Shown here one piece after another: positions 16,938 to 26,030 of a stretch of 43,901 nucleotides of DNA (its first letter is position 1; every line of letters begins with the position of its first letter). Made by a program: the position numbers and the translations under genes. This DNA comes from Pelotomaculum sp. DTU098 (GTDB taxonomy: Bacteria; Bacillota; Desulfotomaculia; Desulfotomaculales; Pelotomaculaceae): NCBI GenBank assembly GCA_001512635.1, contig LFSA01000065.1:47661-91561 (forward strand). The letters run 5' to 3'. The notes under the pieces are model-generated. The model was not told the origin of the DNA. It saw only the letters and a list, made by a program, of their open reading frames with translations, and made no database searches.

Positions 16938-17891
16938 ATGGGTGATAACATTCAGAAACTTCCCCCTCTTGTGGTAATTACCGGACCCACAGCCACCGGT
17001 AAGAGTGAAGTTGGCGTGATGGTAGCTGAGAAATTGGGCGGGCAAATCATTTCTGCCGATTCAGCCCAGGTTTACCGGGGCATGGATATTGGTACGGCCA
17101 AACCCACTCCTGCTGAGAGGCAGGGCATAACCCACCATCTCATTGACATCGTGGATCCGGACCAGGAATACAGCGCAGCGCTGTTTCAGGAGCAGGCTCG
17201 GACAATTATTTCAGATCTAACCAGGAGAAAGATCCTGCCCGTCATGGTAGGCGGAACAGGACTTTATATCCGCGCTGTAATTGATCCATTCAATTTCAGC
17301 AACACTAAAGGAGACCCTCTTTTGCGGAAGCGTCTTTTAAAAGAGGCCACTCTTCACGGTCCTGAGGCACTTCACGGAAAACTTTCGGAGGTGGATCCCG
17401 TCGCGGCCTCGAGATTGCACCCCAGGGATTTGAGACGGGTTATTCGCGCCCTGGAGGTTTATTATTTAACCGGGGAAACCATATCCAGCCACCAGAGCAG
17501 AGATGAAACCGGCAAACCCCTGTACAACCTTTTTATGTTTGGTCTTACAATGGCCAGGGATAAGCTCTACAAACGCATTGAAGAGAGAGTGGACAAAATG
17601 ATTGCAGCGGGGCTTATTGACGAGGTCCGGCGGCTTTTAGAAAAAGGCTATAGCCCGGAACTGAGTTCTATGCGCAGCCTGGGCTATAAAGAGATAATTA
17701 AATATCTTTCAGGTGAACTAACCCTGGAACAGGCTGTAGAAATTTTGAAAAGAAACACCAGGCGTTTTGCCAAAAGGCAGTTAACCTGGTTTCGACGGGA
17801 TCAAAGAATAAAATGGCTAGATCTGGATAAACTGGGTGGCTTAAACATAGCAGCCCAGAAAATAACAGATTCACTTGAAGGAGTATTATAA
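16938..17891 (+). CDS. miaA: tRNA dimethylallyltransferase MiaA
   Basis: Transfers a dimethylallyl group to A37 of tRNAs reading UNN codons, making the substrate of MiaB, encoded about 10 kb upstream in the same block. The 317-aa protein has the P-loop GPTATGKS (residues 16-23), ISADSAQVYRGMDIGTAKPT, VGGTGLYIRAV, SMRSLGYKEI and the C-terminal RFAKRQLTWFRRD. These are all conserved family signatures. The ATG abuts the stop of the RsmJ-like gene. Confidence 0.97.
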   Translation: MGDNIQKLPPLVVITGPTATGKSEVGVMVAEKLGGQIISADSAQVYRGMDIGTAKPTPAERQGITHHLIDIVDPDQEYSAALFQEQARTIISDLTRRKILPVMVGGTGLYIRAVIDPFNFSNTKGDPLLRKRLLKEATLHGPEALHGKLSEVDPVAASRLHPRDLRRVIRALEVYYLTGETISSHQSRDETGKPLYNLFMFGLTMARDKLYKRIEERVDKMIAAGLIDEVRRLLEKGYSPELSSMRSLGYKEIIKYLSGELTLEQAVEILKRNTRRFAKRQLTWFRRDQRIKWLDLDKLGGLNIAAQKITDSLEGVL

Positions 17892-17942
17892 GGTTTGTAG
17901 AAAGACATAAAGAAAAAATATCCATCGGAGGGAGCTCCTAAA

Positions 17943-18185
17943 ATGACAAAACCTCAAATCAATTTACAAGATGCCTTTTTGAACCAGGTCAGGAAGGAAA
18001 CTATCCCCGTTACCATTTTCCTTATAAACGGCTTTCAGCTAAAAGGATTGGTCAGGGGCTTTGATAACTTTACGGTCATCCTGGAAAGCGACGGAAAACA
18101 ACTCATGGTTTACAAGCATGCTATTTCTACAGTTAGCCCGCTCAAACCGGTAAGCACGTCATTCTCTGAAACAAAGGGCTCCTAG
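17943..18185 (+). CDS. hfq: RNA chaperone Hfq
   Basis: An 80-aa Sm-like protein that forms hexameric rings and binds sRNA and mRNA. Sm1 is [20 protein letters not shown] followed by [20 protein letters not shown], and Sm2 is [13 protein letters not shown]. It follows miaA by about 50 nt with a GGAGGGAG ribosome binding site. The miaA-hfq linkage is conserved across many bacteria. A hairpin after the stop closes the block. Confidence 0.97.
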   Translation: MTKPQINLQDAFLNQVRKETIPVTIFLINGFQLKGLVRGFDNFTVILESDGKQLMVYKHAISTVSPLKPVSTSFSETKGS

Positions 18186-18218
18186 CTCCTAGATTACTCC
18201 TAGATTACGACACGGCTG

Positions 18219-18245
18219 GCCTCTCCACCGAGAGGCTTATTTATT
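18219..18245 (+). terminator. Terminator-like hairpin after hfq
   Basis: GCCTCTC (18219-18225) pairs perfectly with GAGAGGC (18230-18236) around a 4-nt loop, followed by the T-rich TTATTTATT. The tract is interrupted, so it is a plausible rather than ideal terminator. Just upstream lies a tandem repeat of TCCTAGATTAC. Confidence 0.6.
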
Positions 18246-18246
18246 G

Positions 18247-18277
18247 GTCGTAAAAGTCCACCCCCGGCGTATACTGT
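18247..18277 (+). promoter_or_regulatory. Possible sporulation (SigmaE-like) promoter of spoVK
   Basis: GTCGTAA (18247-18253) and TATACTGT (18270-18277), separated by 16 nt, resemble the mother-cell SigmaE -35 and -10 elements (the latter CATACANT). No good SigmaA match is present. Expected for a spoV gene but weak by sequence. Confidence 0.3.
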
Positions 18278-18314
18278 TAATAATGGATAGCCCATAGGGA
18301 GGTGGCGGAGCCCA

Positions 18315-19271
18315 TTGAAAATTAATATTTGGAACAGCCACGAGCCTGACGGCAACACTGCGCGAAGGGGTGTCAAAAAAACCCAGAAAACGCAATTTTA
18401 CATTCAGCCCGCCAGCAAAGCTTCCCGTGCTCCGGAAGAATCCCGGGAACAGAACAATGCCCGGGAGATTTTGATGGAGTTAAACAACCTGATCGGGCTT
18501 CATGAAGTAAAAAAGTTAATCATGGAAATCTATGCCTTTGTAGAGATTCAAAAGAGAAGGCAAAGGAAAAGACTGGCCACAGAGCCTCTGGTGCTGCACA
18601 TGATTTTTAAAGGGAACCCTGGTACGGGAAAAACTACCGTGGCAAGGATCCTGGGTAAGCTTCTGAAAGAGGTGGGTGTACTCCCCAGGGGCCATCTAGT
18701 CGAAGTTGAACGTGCCGACCTGGTGGGAGAGTATATCGGTCACACTGCACAAAAAACCAGGGAGCAGATAAAGAAAGCCCTGGGAGGAATCCTTTTTATT
18801 GATGAGGCCTATTCCCTGGCCAGGGGCGGTGAAAAAGACTTCGGGAAAGAGGCCATTGACGCCCTGGTCAAGGGGATGGAAGATCACAGGGACAACTTGA
18901 TCCTGATCCTGGCCGGCTATCAGGAAGAAATGGACTGGTTTGTAGAAATTAACCCCGGTATGCGTTCCCGTTTTCCCGTGCATATATCATTCCCCGATTA
19001 TACCACCGGAGAACTTCTGACCATAGCAGAATCAATGCTTAAACAAAAGCAATACGTCCTTTCCAACGGAGCCAGGGAGGAACTCCGTTATGCTATCGAA
19101 AAAGAACATAAGCGCCATGAGCATAGCGGCAATGCAAGGCTTGTCCGGAATATGATTGAACGGGCCATCCGCCGGCAGGCAGTCCGCTTGCTGGAACAAA
19201 AAGGTGAGCTCAGCCGCGAGGATCTTATGCTTATTACAAGGGAAGACATAAGAGGATTCCAGGAGGAATAG
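18315..19271 (+). CDS. spoVK: Stage V sporulation protein K (AAA+ ATPase)
   Basis: A 318-aa CbbX-type AAA+ ATPase required for late spore maturation in Bacillus. Walker A is FKGNPGTGKTTVARILGK, Walker B is GGILFIDEAYSLARGG, sensor 1 lies in LILILAGYQEEM, and the arginine finger region is NPGMRSRFP. The first 50 residues are a basic, low-conservation extension. The start is TTG with GGGAGGTGG upstream. Its presence supports an endospore-forming host. Confidence 0.92.
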   Translation: MKINIWNSHEPDGNTARRGVKKTQKTQFYIQPASKASRAPEESREQNNAREILMELNNLIGLHEVKKLIMEIYAFVEIQKRRQRKRLATEPLVLHMIFKGNPGTGKTTVARILGKLLKEVGVLPRGHLVEVERADLVGEYIGHTAQKTREQIKKALGGILFIDEAYSLARGGEKDFGKEAIDALVKGMEDHRDNLILILAGYQEEMDWFVEINPGMRSRFPVHISFPDYTTGELLTIAESMLKQKQYVLSNGAREELRYAIEKEHKRHEHSGNARLVRNMIERAIRRQAVRLLEQKGELSREDLMLITREDIRGFQEE

Positions 19272-19336
19272 TTTAAAGGTATAATTAAAGTAAAATAATT
19301 GAGATAGAAATAATTTATTAAATCAAGGAGAAATTA

Positions 19337-20587
19337 ATGTCTAAAAGATATGGATATAGCCTGGAAGAGTTAGCCTGGGAAGTAGAGGAAGAAGTCCAGC
19401 ATATTTACCGCGCTATTGAAAAAAGAGCACTTATTAATCATGCCAAGGTACTGAAAGCCTTTAACAGTGCCCGGGTCAGCGACTTTCACCTCAAGGGGAC
19501 AACAGGTTACGGGTATGGTGATTGTGGAAGGGAAGTCCTGGAAAAAATTTATGCTGATATTTTCAGGGCCGAGAAAGCCCTTGTGCGGGGCCAGATAGTC
19601 TCAGGTACCCATGCCATTGCCCTGTGTCTGTTCGGAATCCTGCGCCCCGGGGACGAACTCCTGTTTGTACAGGGAGAACCCTATGACACCCTGGGAGAAA
19701 TGATCGGGCTACGCGGGCAAGCATACGGTTCACTGCGGGAATTCGGGATCATATACCGTCAGGTTAATCCCACCCCTCAAGGTATAGACTATCCCGCTAT
19801 AAGACAGGCTTTGAACGAAAAGACAAGAATGGTTCTGCTCCAGCGTTCAAGGGGTTATGGGAAAGGTCTATCCCTTGGCATCAATGGCATGCGCTCTGTT
19901 ATCAAATATATCCGTCAATTAAAGCCAGATACGGTTATTTTTGTTGACAACTGTTACGGTGAGTTTGTGGAAGAGGAAGAACCCATTGAAGCGGGTGCCG
20001 ATCTTGTAGCCGGCTCGCTGATTAAGAACCCCGGAGGCGGGCTTGCTCCAACCGGAGGTTATGTGGCAGGACAGGCCAAATATGTGGAGATGGCTGCCAA
20101 CAGGTGGAGCGCACCGGGCCTTGGTGCTGAAATCGGGCCTTCAGCGGAATATCAAAGGCTCCTTTTTCAGGGACTCTACCTGGCCCCCCATACTGTGGCG
20201 GAAGCATTAAAGGGTGCTGTTTTTGCAGCAAGGTTATTTGAAAAGCTGGGTTATGAAGTTTCACCCGCTTATAACGAGCAGCGGCATGATATTGTCCAGG
20301 CAATCCGCCTTGGTAGTGCGGAAAAAATGCTTGCTTTCTGCAGAGGCCTGCAGTCTGCTTCCCCGGTTGATGCCCATGTGCGGCCAGAGGCAAGCAGCAT
20401 GCCGGGTTATGATGACCCGGTGCTCATGGCTGCGGGAACCTTCGTCCAGGGGGCATCCCTCGAGTTGAGCGCCGACGGCCCGCTCCGGCCACCCTATGAT
20501 ATTTATTTTCAGGGAGGGCTTTCCAAAGAATATGTCCGCCTGGCAGTTCTCGCAGCAGCAAGGGAATTGCTTAATTATAACGGTTAG
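19337..20587 (+). CDS. Methionine gamma-lyase family (aluminium-resistance-type) PLP enzyme
   Basis: A 416-aa fold-type I PLP enzyme of the family annotated as aluminium resistance or methionine gamma-lyase-like (YnbB in Bacillus). Markers are YGYGDCGREVLEKIYADIF, IVSGTHAIALCLFGILRPGD, VFVDNCYGEFVEE and the PLP-lysine region AGSLIKNPGGGLAPTGGYVAG, read here as VAGSLIKNPGGG then LAPTGGY. A role in sulfur amino-acid breakdown is likely from the fold, but the reaction is not established. In many Firmicutes it lies near hfq and spoVK, as here. It has a clear AAGGAG ribosome binding site. Confidence 0.88.
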   Translation: MSKRYGYSLEELAWEVEEEVQHIYRAIEKRALINHAKVLKAFNSARVSDFHLKGTTGYGYGDCGREVLEKIYADIFRAEKALVRGQIVSGTHAIALCLFGILRPGDELLFVQGEPYDTLGEMIGLRGQAYGSLREFGIIYRQVNPTPQGIDYPAIRQALNEKTRMVLLQRSRGYGKGLSLGINGMRSVIKYIRQLKPDTVIFVDNCYGEFVEEEEPIEAGADLVAGSLIKNPGGGLAPTGGYVAGQAKYVEMAANRWSAPGLGAEIGPSAEYQRLLFQGLYLAPHTVAEALKGAVFAARLFEKLGYEVSPAYNEQRHDIVQAIRLGSAEKMLAFCRGLQSASPVDAHVRPEASSMPGYDDPVLMAAGTFVQGASLELSADGPLRPPYDIYFQGGLSKEYVRLAVLAAARELLNYNG

Positions 20588-20763
20588 AGAATAAGGTAGC
20601 CCTGAAGGAGTAAAAATTGGCAATATAAAATGGCAGTAGATTATGGTAGCTTTTTGCAGTGGATATTTAGAATTATTAGAAATTTTAGTTTTTTAAGAAG
20701 GGTTTATTATATTTTCGTCAAAAGCTTAAATTAGTCCAAACATAGTTAAGGCGTGGTGCTGTT

Positions 20764-21681
20764 ATGAATTTTAAGCAATTGGAGGCATTCTTATGGGTGG
20801 CCGAACTGCAGAGCTTTACTAAAGCAGCCCGTCAGCTGTATATAAGTCAGCCGGCCATTAGCTTTCAAATTAAAGCGCTGGAAGAAGACCTCCAGGCGCC
20901 ATTGTTTCAACGCGGGGATAAAAAGGTCATGCTCACAGAAGCAGGGCGTATCCTGTACCCTGAAGCCAAAAAAATGCTAAGGCACTATCAGAAGATCAAA
21001 GAAGGCCTGGAGGATTTGAAAGGTCTAAAAACAGGACATCTAATGGTCGGCGCCAGCACCATCCCCGGCGAGTATATCCTTCCTCTGTTAGTTGGCGGGT
21101 TCAAGAACAAATACCCGGGGATAGAAATCACCTTAAAGGTCGCCGGAAGCACTCAGGTAGCCAGGTGGGTTCGGCAAAGGGAGATTGACCTGGGTTTTAC
21201 CGGTGTGCCTGTTAATAATGAGGGCATCCATTGTGTCCCCTGGTTGAAGGATCAGCTGGTGCTAATCGTGCCACCCTCTCACAAGTGGGCTAATCTGGCT
21301 CATGGCCTTGATGTTGCTGAATTAAAAAACGAAACCATGATTCTGCGGGAACAGGGCTCAGGAACGCGCCGGTCACTGGAAAAAAAACTTGAGGAAAAAA
21401 ATATAGAAATGAATAAAATACCCTGCGTCATGGAATTGGGCAGCACCCGGGCAGTAATCACAGCAGTTGAAGCGGGACTGGGTGTGAGCATTGTTTCCAG
21501 ATATGCCGTTCAGGACGCCCTGGAACTGGGCAAAGTTGTCGAAGTTCCACTGGTTGGGCTGGATTTAGCCAGGTACCTCTACCTGCTCCGGCACCCCCAG
21601 GGACCAGGAGGCTTCGCCGTTGAAGCTTTCGGAGAATTTGTAAGTGACAAGGATAACTGTAAACGCTTCCTGCGACAGTAG
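20764..21681 (+). CDS. LysR-family transcriptional regulator
   Basis: A 305-aa LysR regulator. The winged helix-turn-helix is FKQLEAFLWVAELQSFTKAA, then RQLYISQPAISFQIKALEED. The effector domain starts near residue 90 (GHLMVGASTIPGEYILP) and contains GSTQVARWVRQREIDLGFTG and ILREQGSGTRRSLE. The sequence resembles the CysB/YeiE-like group sometimes annotated with selenium or sulfur metabolism; that is only a similarity impression. The target could be the neighbouring PLP enzyme or kinase genes. The spacer upstream (20588-20763) holds no gene. Confidence 0.9.
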   Translation: MNFKQLEAFLWVAELQSFTKAARQLYISQPAISFQIKALEEDLQAPLFQRGDKKVMLTEAGRILYPEAKKMLRHYQKIKEGLEDLKGLKTGHLMVGASTIPGEYILPLLVGGFKNKYPGIEITLKVAGSTQVARWVRQREIDLGFTGVPVNNEGIHCVPWLKDQLVLIVPPSHKWANLAHGLDVAELKNETMILREQGSGTRRSLEKKLEEKNIEMNKIPCVMELGSTRAVITAVEAGLGVSIVSRYAVQDALELGKVVEVPLVGLDLARYLYLLRHPQGPGGFAVEAFGEFVSDKDNCKRFLRQ

Positions 21682-21791
21682 GGAGCGTTTGTAGTTTTAT
21701 TAGTTTTATTTTGTCTATTTTGCTTATTAAGTTCTAAAATAGCAGGAAATTTCGAAGTTTTTGTCTAAATATATCCCACGGAGATTTTACA

Positions 21792-23429
21792 ATGTTAAAA
21801 ATAAAGCCAAAGTTTTTCACCCTGCGCACAAAAATGGCCATACTTTCTTTTGGTTCAGTTTTCCTGGCGATCGTAATCGGAGGTATCATTGTAGTCCACA
21901 AGATATCTGCCACATTTGAGAAAGAAGCCGGGATGCGCGCCATGGCCATAGCCCGTACTCTGGCTCAATTCGAGGAAATCCAAAAAAACATCGGAAAGCC
22001 CGAAGGAGCAGAGGTCATCCAGCCGATTGCCGAGCGTACACGCCTGGCTACCGGTGTTGAATACATCGTTATTGTAGACATGGAAGGAATCCGCTACTCG
22101 CACCCTCTAGAAGAGCGGATCGGCAAAAAATTTACTGACGTTGATCTAGGTCCGGCACTGGCAAACAATGAGTATATTTCCAGCGCAGAAGGGGTACTGG
22201 GGCCTTCAGTACGGGCTTTTGTACCCGTTAAAGTTGAAGAGGGCACCCGCCAGGTGGGCGTTGTTGTGGTAGGGATTTTAATCCCCACAATGGGAGCCCT
22301 GTTAAGGACCATCCAGACACAGCTTTACTACTCCCTGGGCACGGGTTTGCTTGTCGGCCTGCTGGGCTCTCTTTACCTGGCCAGGAGAATAAAAAAAGCC
22401 ATGTTTAGTTTGGAACCAGAGGAAATAGCAAGGCTACTGGAAGAGCGGGTAGCAATTTTCCAGGCCATGGGTGAGGGTATCATTGCCATTGATCGAGATA
22501 ACCGCATAACCGTTGTAAATCAAGAGGCCCAGCGAATCCTGGGCAAAACAAGTGAAGAATTGCTCGGAAAGATGATAACAAGCATTATACCCTACTCCAC
22601 ACTGCCAGAAGTCCTTAAAACAGGGGAAGCACAAATTAATCATCAAATGGTTTTGAATGATACGATGGTCCTGGTTAACAAGGTGCCGGTACGTTTTAAA
22701 GGTGAAATCATCGGTGCAGTAGCAACATTTCAGGATAAAACCGAGATAAATAGACTGGCTGAAGAATTGACCGGGGTAAAAGCATTTATTGAAGCCTTGA
22801 GGGTTCAGAATCATGAACATAAAAACAAGCTCCACACCATAGCAGGCCTAATCCAGTTGGAAAAGTACGACCACGCCCTTGATTATATCTTTGGTCTTTC
22901 CGAAGAACAGCAAGAGATTACCGAGCTCTTAACAAAAAATATTCGTGACGACAGCATTGCCGGGCTACTCCTGGGCAAGTATGAAAGGGCTAAAGAGCTC
23001 CGTATAAAATTAGAGATTGACCGGAGTACCTGTTTCAGGGAACTTCCGTCCTGCCTGCAAAGAGGAGAACTTGTAATAATCATTGGCAATCTGCTTGAAA
23101 ACGCCTTTGACGCTGTACGTATGGAAAAACCGGAACGGCGGAAGGTATTCTTTTCAATGCTGGACACCCCTAAGGGTCTGACCATTACTGTAAGGGACAC
23201 GGGTCCGGGCATTCCGGCAGAAAGGCGGGAAAGTATCTTTCAAAGGGGTTTTTCAACAAAGGGTTCGGCCAACTGCGGCCTGGGTCTTTACCTGGTAAAA
23301 CGTTATGTTAACATGTGTGGGGGGTCAATATCCATCCAGGACGCAGATGGCGGAGGTGCTGTTTTTAACATTAACATCCCAAAAGAACAGGGTAGTCAAA
23401 ATAATCCGAGTCAAGAAGGTGATTGTTAA
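21792..23429 (+). CDS. DcuS/CitA-type sensor histidine kinase
   Basis: A 545-aa membrane kinase. TM1 is about residues 16-36 (FGSVFLAIVIGGIIVV) and TM2 about 173-193. The extracytoplasmic sensor between them has YIVIVDMEGIRYSHPLEER; the RYSHP motif is characteristic of CitA/DcuS carboxylate sensors. A cytoplasmic PAS domain follows (IFQAMGEGIIAIDRDNRITV). The SpoOB-type dimerisation helix has the likely phospho-His 341 in QNHEHKNKLHTIAGLIQL. The HATPase domain has NLLENAFDAV, DTGPGIP and GLGLYLVKRYV. It overlaps the response regulator gene by 1 nt (TAATG). The likely ligand is a di- or tricarboxylate, inferred from the family. Confidence 0.93.
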   Translation: MLKIKPKFFTLRTKMAILSFGSVFLAIVIGGIIVVHKISATFEKEAGMRAMAIARTLAQFEEIQKNIGKPEGAEVIQPIAERTRLATGVEYIVIVDMEGIRYSHPLEERIGKKFTDVDLGPALANNEYISSAEGVLGPSVRAFVPVKVEEGTRQVGVVVVGILIPTMGALLRTIQTQLYYSLGTGLLVGLLGSLYLARRIKKAMFSLEPEEIARLLEERVAIFQAMGEGIIAIDRDNRITVVNQEAQRILGKTSEELLGKMITSIIPYSTLPEVLKTGEAQINHQMVLNDTMVLVNKVPVRFKGEIIGAVATFQDKTEINRLAEELTGVKAFIEALRVQNHEHKNKLHTIAGLIQLEKYDHALDYIFGLSEEQQEITELLTKNIRDDSIAGLLLGKYERAKELRIKLEIDRSTCFRELPSCLQRGELVIIIGNLLENAFDAVRMEKPERRKVFFSMLDTPKGLTITVRDTGPGIPAERRESIFQRGFSTKGSANCGLGLYLVKRYVNMCGGSISIQDADGGGAVFNINIPKEQGSQNNPSQEGDC

Positions 23430-24106
23430 TGTCCCAGATAGATGTTTTAATTATTGAGGACGACCCCATGGTGGTTGAGGTAAACCGGGGCTTTATTAAT
23501 GCCGTGCCGGGGTTCAGGGTGGTGGGGGTGGCCCGTACCGGGCGGGAAGCCATCGAGTTAGTGAAGGAACTGGTTCCCGATCTTGTTCTCCTTGATATCT
23601 ATCTCCCCGATATTGACGGCGTAACTACACTTCAGGAGATCAGGCGGTTCGGTCTGCCTACGGATGTAATCATTATTACAGCAGCTCATAACGCCGAAAC
23701 CATCCAAAATGTTTTTCGCTACGGGGCCATAGACTACATCATAAAACCCTTTAAATTTACCCGTCTGAAAGCTGCCCTCAATTGTTATGCTACTTTGCAC
23801 AACCGGTTTAAATGCCAGAGCCAGATGACCCAGAATGAAATTGACAGTTTAGGATTAAGCCGCGGGCAACAGCAGGATGAAGGCGTTCCGAAGGGGTTGA
23901 ATGAAATAACGCTTAAGCAGGTTTACCTGTACTTACTTAAGGAAGGAACTGCCTTATCGGCTGAGGAAGTTGCTGAAGGCGTCGGACTGGCCCGGGTTAC
24001 AGCCAGGAGATACCTGGACTTTTTAGAGAAATCGGGCAGGGTAATCCTGGAACTGCAATATGGTTCCGTAGGACGTCCAGTAAACAGGTATCGTACCCTG
24101 GAATAG
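23429..24106 (+). CDS. CitB/DcuR-type response regulator
   Basis: A response regulator of about 225 aa. The receiver domain has acidic IIEDDP, phospho-acceptor Asp56 in LVLLDIYLPD, and Lys106 in YIIKPF. After a linker, the C-terminal helix-turn-helix is of the CitB/DcuR kind (LSAEEVAEGVGLARVTARRY, then LDFLEKSGRV). The ATG at 23429 overlaps the kinase stop and has AAGGTG upstream, so the two are translated together. Probable targets are carboxylate uptake or metabolism genes, perhaps the adjacent TRAP binding protein gene. Confidence 0.93.
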   Translation: MSQIDVLIIEDDPMVVEVNRGFINAVPGFRVVGVARTGREAIELVKELVPDLVLLDIYLPDIDGVTTLQEIRRFGLPTDVIIITAAHNAETIQNVFRYGAIDYIIKPFKFTRLKAALNCYATLHNRFKCQSQMTQNEIDSLGLSRGQQQDEGVPKGLNEITLKQVYLYLLKEGTALSAEEVAEGVGLARVTARRYLDFLEKSGRVILELQYGSVGRPVNRYRTLE

Positions 24107-24218
24107 ATTAATGACTTTAAAAACCAATATTCATTTTATTAACTAATCATTGTACTCTGGCAAAAACTTTTATATATTTAAACCTGACCCGTACTTAAAA
24201 ACAAAGGTTAACGGGGAG

Positions 24219-25265
24219 GTGAAGGGCGTATTAAAAAAGAGTATCCGGGTTTGCCTGTTACTGCATGTTATAATCTTGCTCATTATCTTTGCCGGGTGCA
24301 GTAAGCGGGTAGAGGATTCGGAACAGGTTAGCCCGGAAGAAAAAATTGTAATCAAGTTTTCCCATGTGGTCGCTGAGAACACACCCAAGGGGCTGGCTGC
24401 CCAACGTTTTGCAGCGCTTGTAAAAGAGAGGACCAACGGGAAAGTTGAAGTACAGGTATTTCCAAACTCCACCCTGTACAAAGACGGTGAAGAGATCCAG
24501 GCCCTTCAATCAGGGGCCGTGCAAATGATTGCGCCTACCACATCCAAGTTGTCGGGGTTGTTTCCGCAATGGCAGATATTTGATCTGCCTTATGCTTTCC
24601 CGGATGAGGATACTGTCCACAGGGCCATGGACGGCTATATCGGTACCCAGTTATATCAAGGGTTGAGCCTGCAAAAAATGAAGGCTTTGGCTTTCTGGGA
24701 CAACGGCTTCAAACAAATGACCAATAGCCAAAGGCCTTTAATTCACCCGTCTGATTTTCAGGGATTAACTTTCCGGGTTATGATTAATAGTAATGTTTTA
24801 AAAAGACAGTTTGAGAAACTCAACGCACAGCCTGTTGAAGTATCCTTTGACGACCTCTATCGCGCCCTGGAATCCGGGGAAGTTGATGGAGGCGAAAACA
24901 CTATGTCTAATATCTGTTCGAAAAACCTCTATAAAGTACAACCCTACCTGACCATATCAAATCACGGTTACATGGGATACGTAGTTATAACCAATAGCGA
25001 TTTCTGGTCAAGCCTTCCGGAAGACATCCGGTCCCTCCTGGAGGAAACATTGCTCGAAGTGACCCACTGGGAACGTGAGCAGGCTTCCCTTATGAATCAA
25101 AGGGACCTGGAGCATATCATTTCCTCTGGGTATGTCCAGGTACACTACCAGTCCGAAGCAGAAAAAAAAGAGTGGGAACAGGCTCTTAAACCCCTCTATG
25201 ATGAATTCAAATATGTAATTGGAGAAGATTTGCTGCGCAGCATTGAAGATTTAAAGAAAGGATAG
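24219..25265 (+). CDS. TRAP-type dicarboxylate binding lipoprotein (DctP family), orphan
   Basis: Periplasmic-type binding protein of TRAP transporters, about 348 aa. It has an N-terminal lipoprotein signal (KKSIRVCLLLHVIILLIIFA, then GC at the lipobox). The DctP domain contains IKFSHVVAENTPKGLAAQRF, VEVQVFPNSTLY, GAVQMIAPTTSKLSGL and GEVDGGENTMSNI. No DctQ or DctM membrane subunits follow; the next gene is lexA on the other strand. The start is uncertain: GTG at 24219 gives a normal signal peptide, but its ribosome binding site is poorly spaced. Its position after the two-component genes suggests it could present ligand to the kinase. Confidence 0.88.
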   Translation: MKGVLKKSIRVCLLLHVIILLIIFAGCSKRVEDSEQVSPEEKIVIKFSHVVAENTPKGLAAQRFAALVKERTNGKVEVQVFPNSTLYKDGEEIQALQSGAVQMIAPTTSKLSGLFPQWQIFDLPYAFPDEDTVHRAMDGYIGTQLYQGLSLQKMKALAFWDNGFKQMTNSQRPLIHPSDFQGLTFRVMINSNVLKRQFEKLNAQPVEVSFDDLYRALESGEVDGGENTMSNICSKNLYKVQPYLTISNHGYMGYVVITNSDFWSSLPEDIRSLLEETLLEVTHWEREQASLMNQRDLEHIISSGYVQVHYQSEAEKKEWEQALKPLYDEFKYVIGEDLLRSIEDLKKG

Positions 25266-25302
25266 GCTGCTGCAGCCATGTTTTATATTTTTGATGCTTA
25301 TC

Positions 25303-25335
25303 AAAAAACACCTCATTAAAGAAATGGTGTTTTTT
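25303..25335. terminator. Bidirectional terminator between the DctP-like gene and lexA
   Basis: AAAAAACACC (25303-25312) pairs perfectly with GGTGTTTTTT (25326-25335) around a 13-nt loop. With A-runs on one side and T-runs on the other it should end both convergent transcripts. Confidence 0.9.
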
Positions 25336-25343
25336 GTCTTTTT

Positions 25344-25955
25344 CTAGTGGATTTTCCGGATCAGGCCGATTACTTTACCGAGAATTTGAAGTTCATTTAC
25401 ATAGATGGGTTCCAACAGGCGGTTTTCCGGCTGCAGGCGGACCCGGTCCTTCTCCTTGTAAAACCTTTTTACCGTAGCTTCTTCCTCAAGTAAAGCCACA
25501 ACGATATCTCCATTGTCGGCATCTTGCTGCCGCCGCACCACAACCAGATCCCCGTCCAGAATTCCGGCATCAATCATACTGTCTCCACGCACAGCAAGCA
25601 TAAAGAACTCTCCTGGGCCGGTGAAATGAACCGGCAGGGAAAAGGTCTCGTCCCTGTTTTCCACAGCTAAAAGGGGAACGCCGGCTGCCACATGACCCAG
25701 CACTGGAATATTGACGCATTCGATCCGGTTTTCCGGAAAACCATCAAGGACTTCCATGGCCCTCGGCTTAGCAGCATCACGCCTCAAATATCCTTTTTCT
25801 TCTAACTTTTTAAGATATCCATGCACAGTTGAGCTAGAGCTCAATCCTACCGCCTGACAGATTTCCCTGACCGAGGGGGGATAGCCCTTATTACGGATGT
25901 TTTCCTTGATAAAAGCTAGAATGGCTGCTTGTTTCGGGTTTAAATCACTGGGCAT
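25344..25955 (-). CDS. lexA: SOS repressor LexA
   Basis: A 203-aa repressor-protease of the SOS response. The N-terminal winged helix is [20 protein letters not shown]. The self-cleavage site is Ala91-Gly92 in HVAAGVP. The catalytic dyad is Ser126 in [10 protein letters not shown] and Lys163 in EATVKRF. RecA filaments trigger cleavage and induction. The promoter and a near-consensus operator lie upstream (see 25993-26030). The window also holds MutS, MutL and a MutT-like gene, but they are not linked transcriptionally to lexA. Confidence 0.97.
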   Translation of the reverse strand: MPSDLNPKQAAILAFIKENIRNKGYPPSVREICQAVGLSSSSTVHGYLKKLEEKGYLRRDAAKPRAMEVLDGFPENRIECVNIPVLGHVAAGVPLLAVENRDETFSLPVHFTGPGEFFMLAVRGDSMIDAGILDGDLVVVRRQQDADNGDIVVALLEEEATVKRFYKEKDRVRLQPENRLLEPIYVNELQILGKVIGLIRKIH

Positions 25956-25992
25956 AACCTCACCAGCCTTATATACATTTTTTTTTGCAGTA

Positions 25993-26030
25993 ATTATAAC
26001 ATATTTTGCTGCGTTATAAAACGCTTGTTC
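25993..26030 (-). promoter_or_regulatory. lexA promoter with overlapping SOS box
   Basis: On the minus strand: TATAAT (25998-25993), a 16-nt spacer, and TTTATA (26020-26015). Immediately upstream and overlapping the -35 is GAACAAGCGTTT (26030-26019). This matches the Gram-positive LexA core GAAC-N4-GTTC at 7 of 8 defined bases, so autoregulation is likely. Confidence 0.6.
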
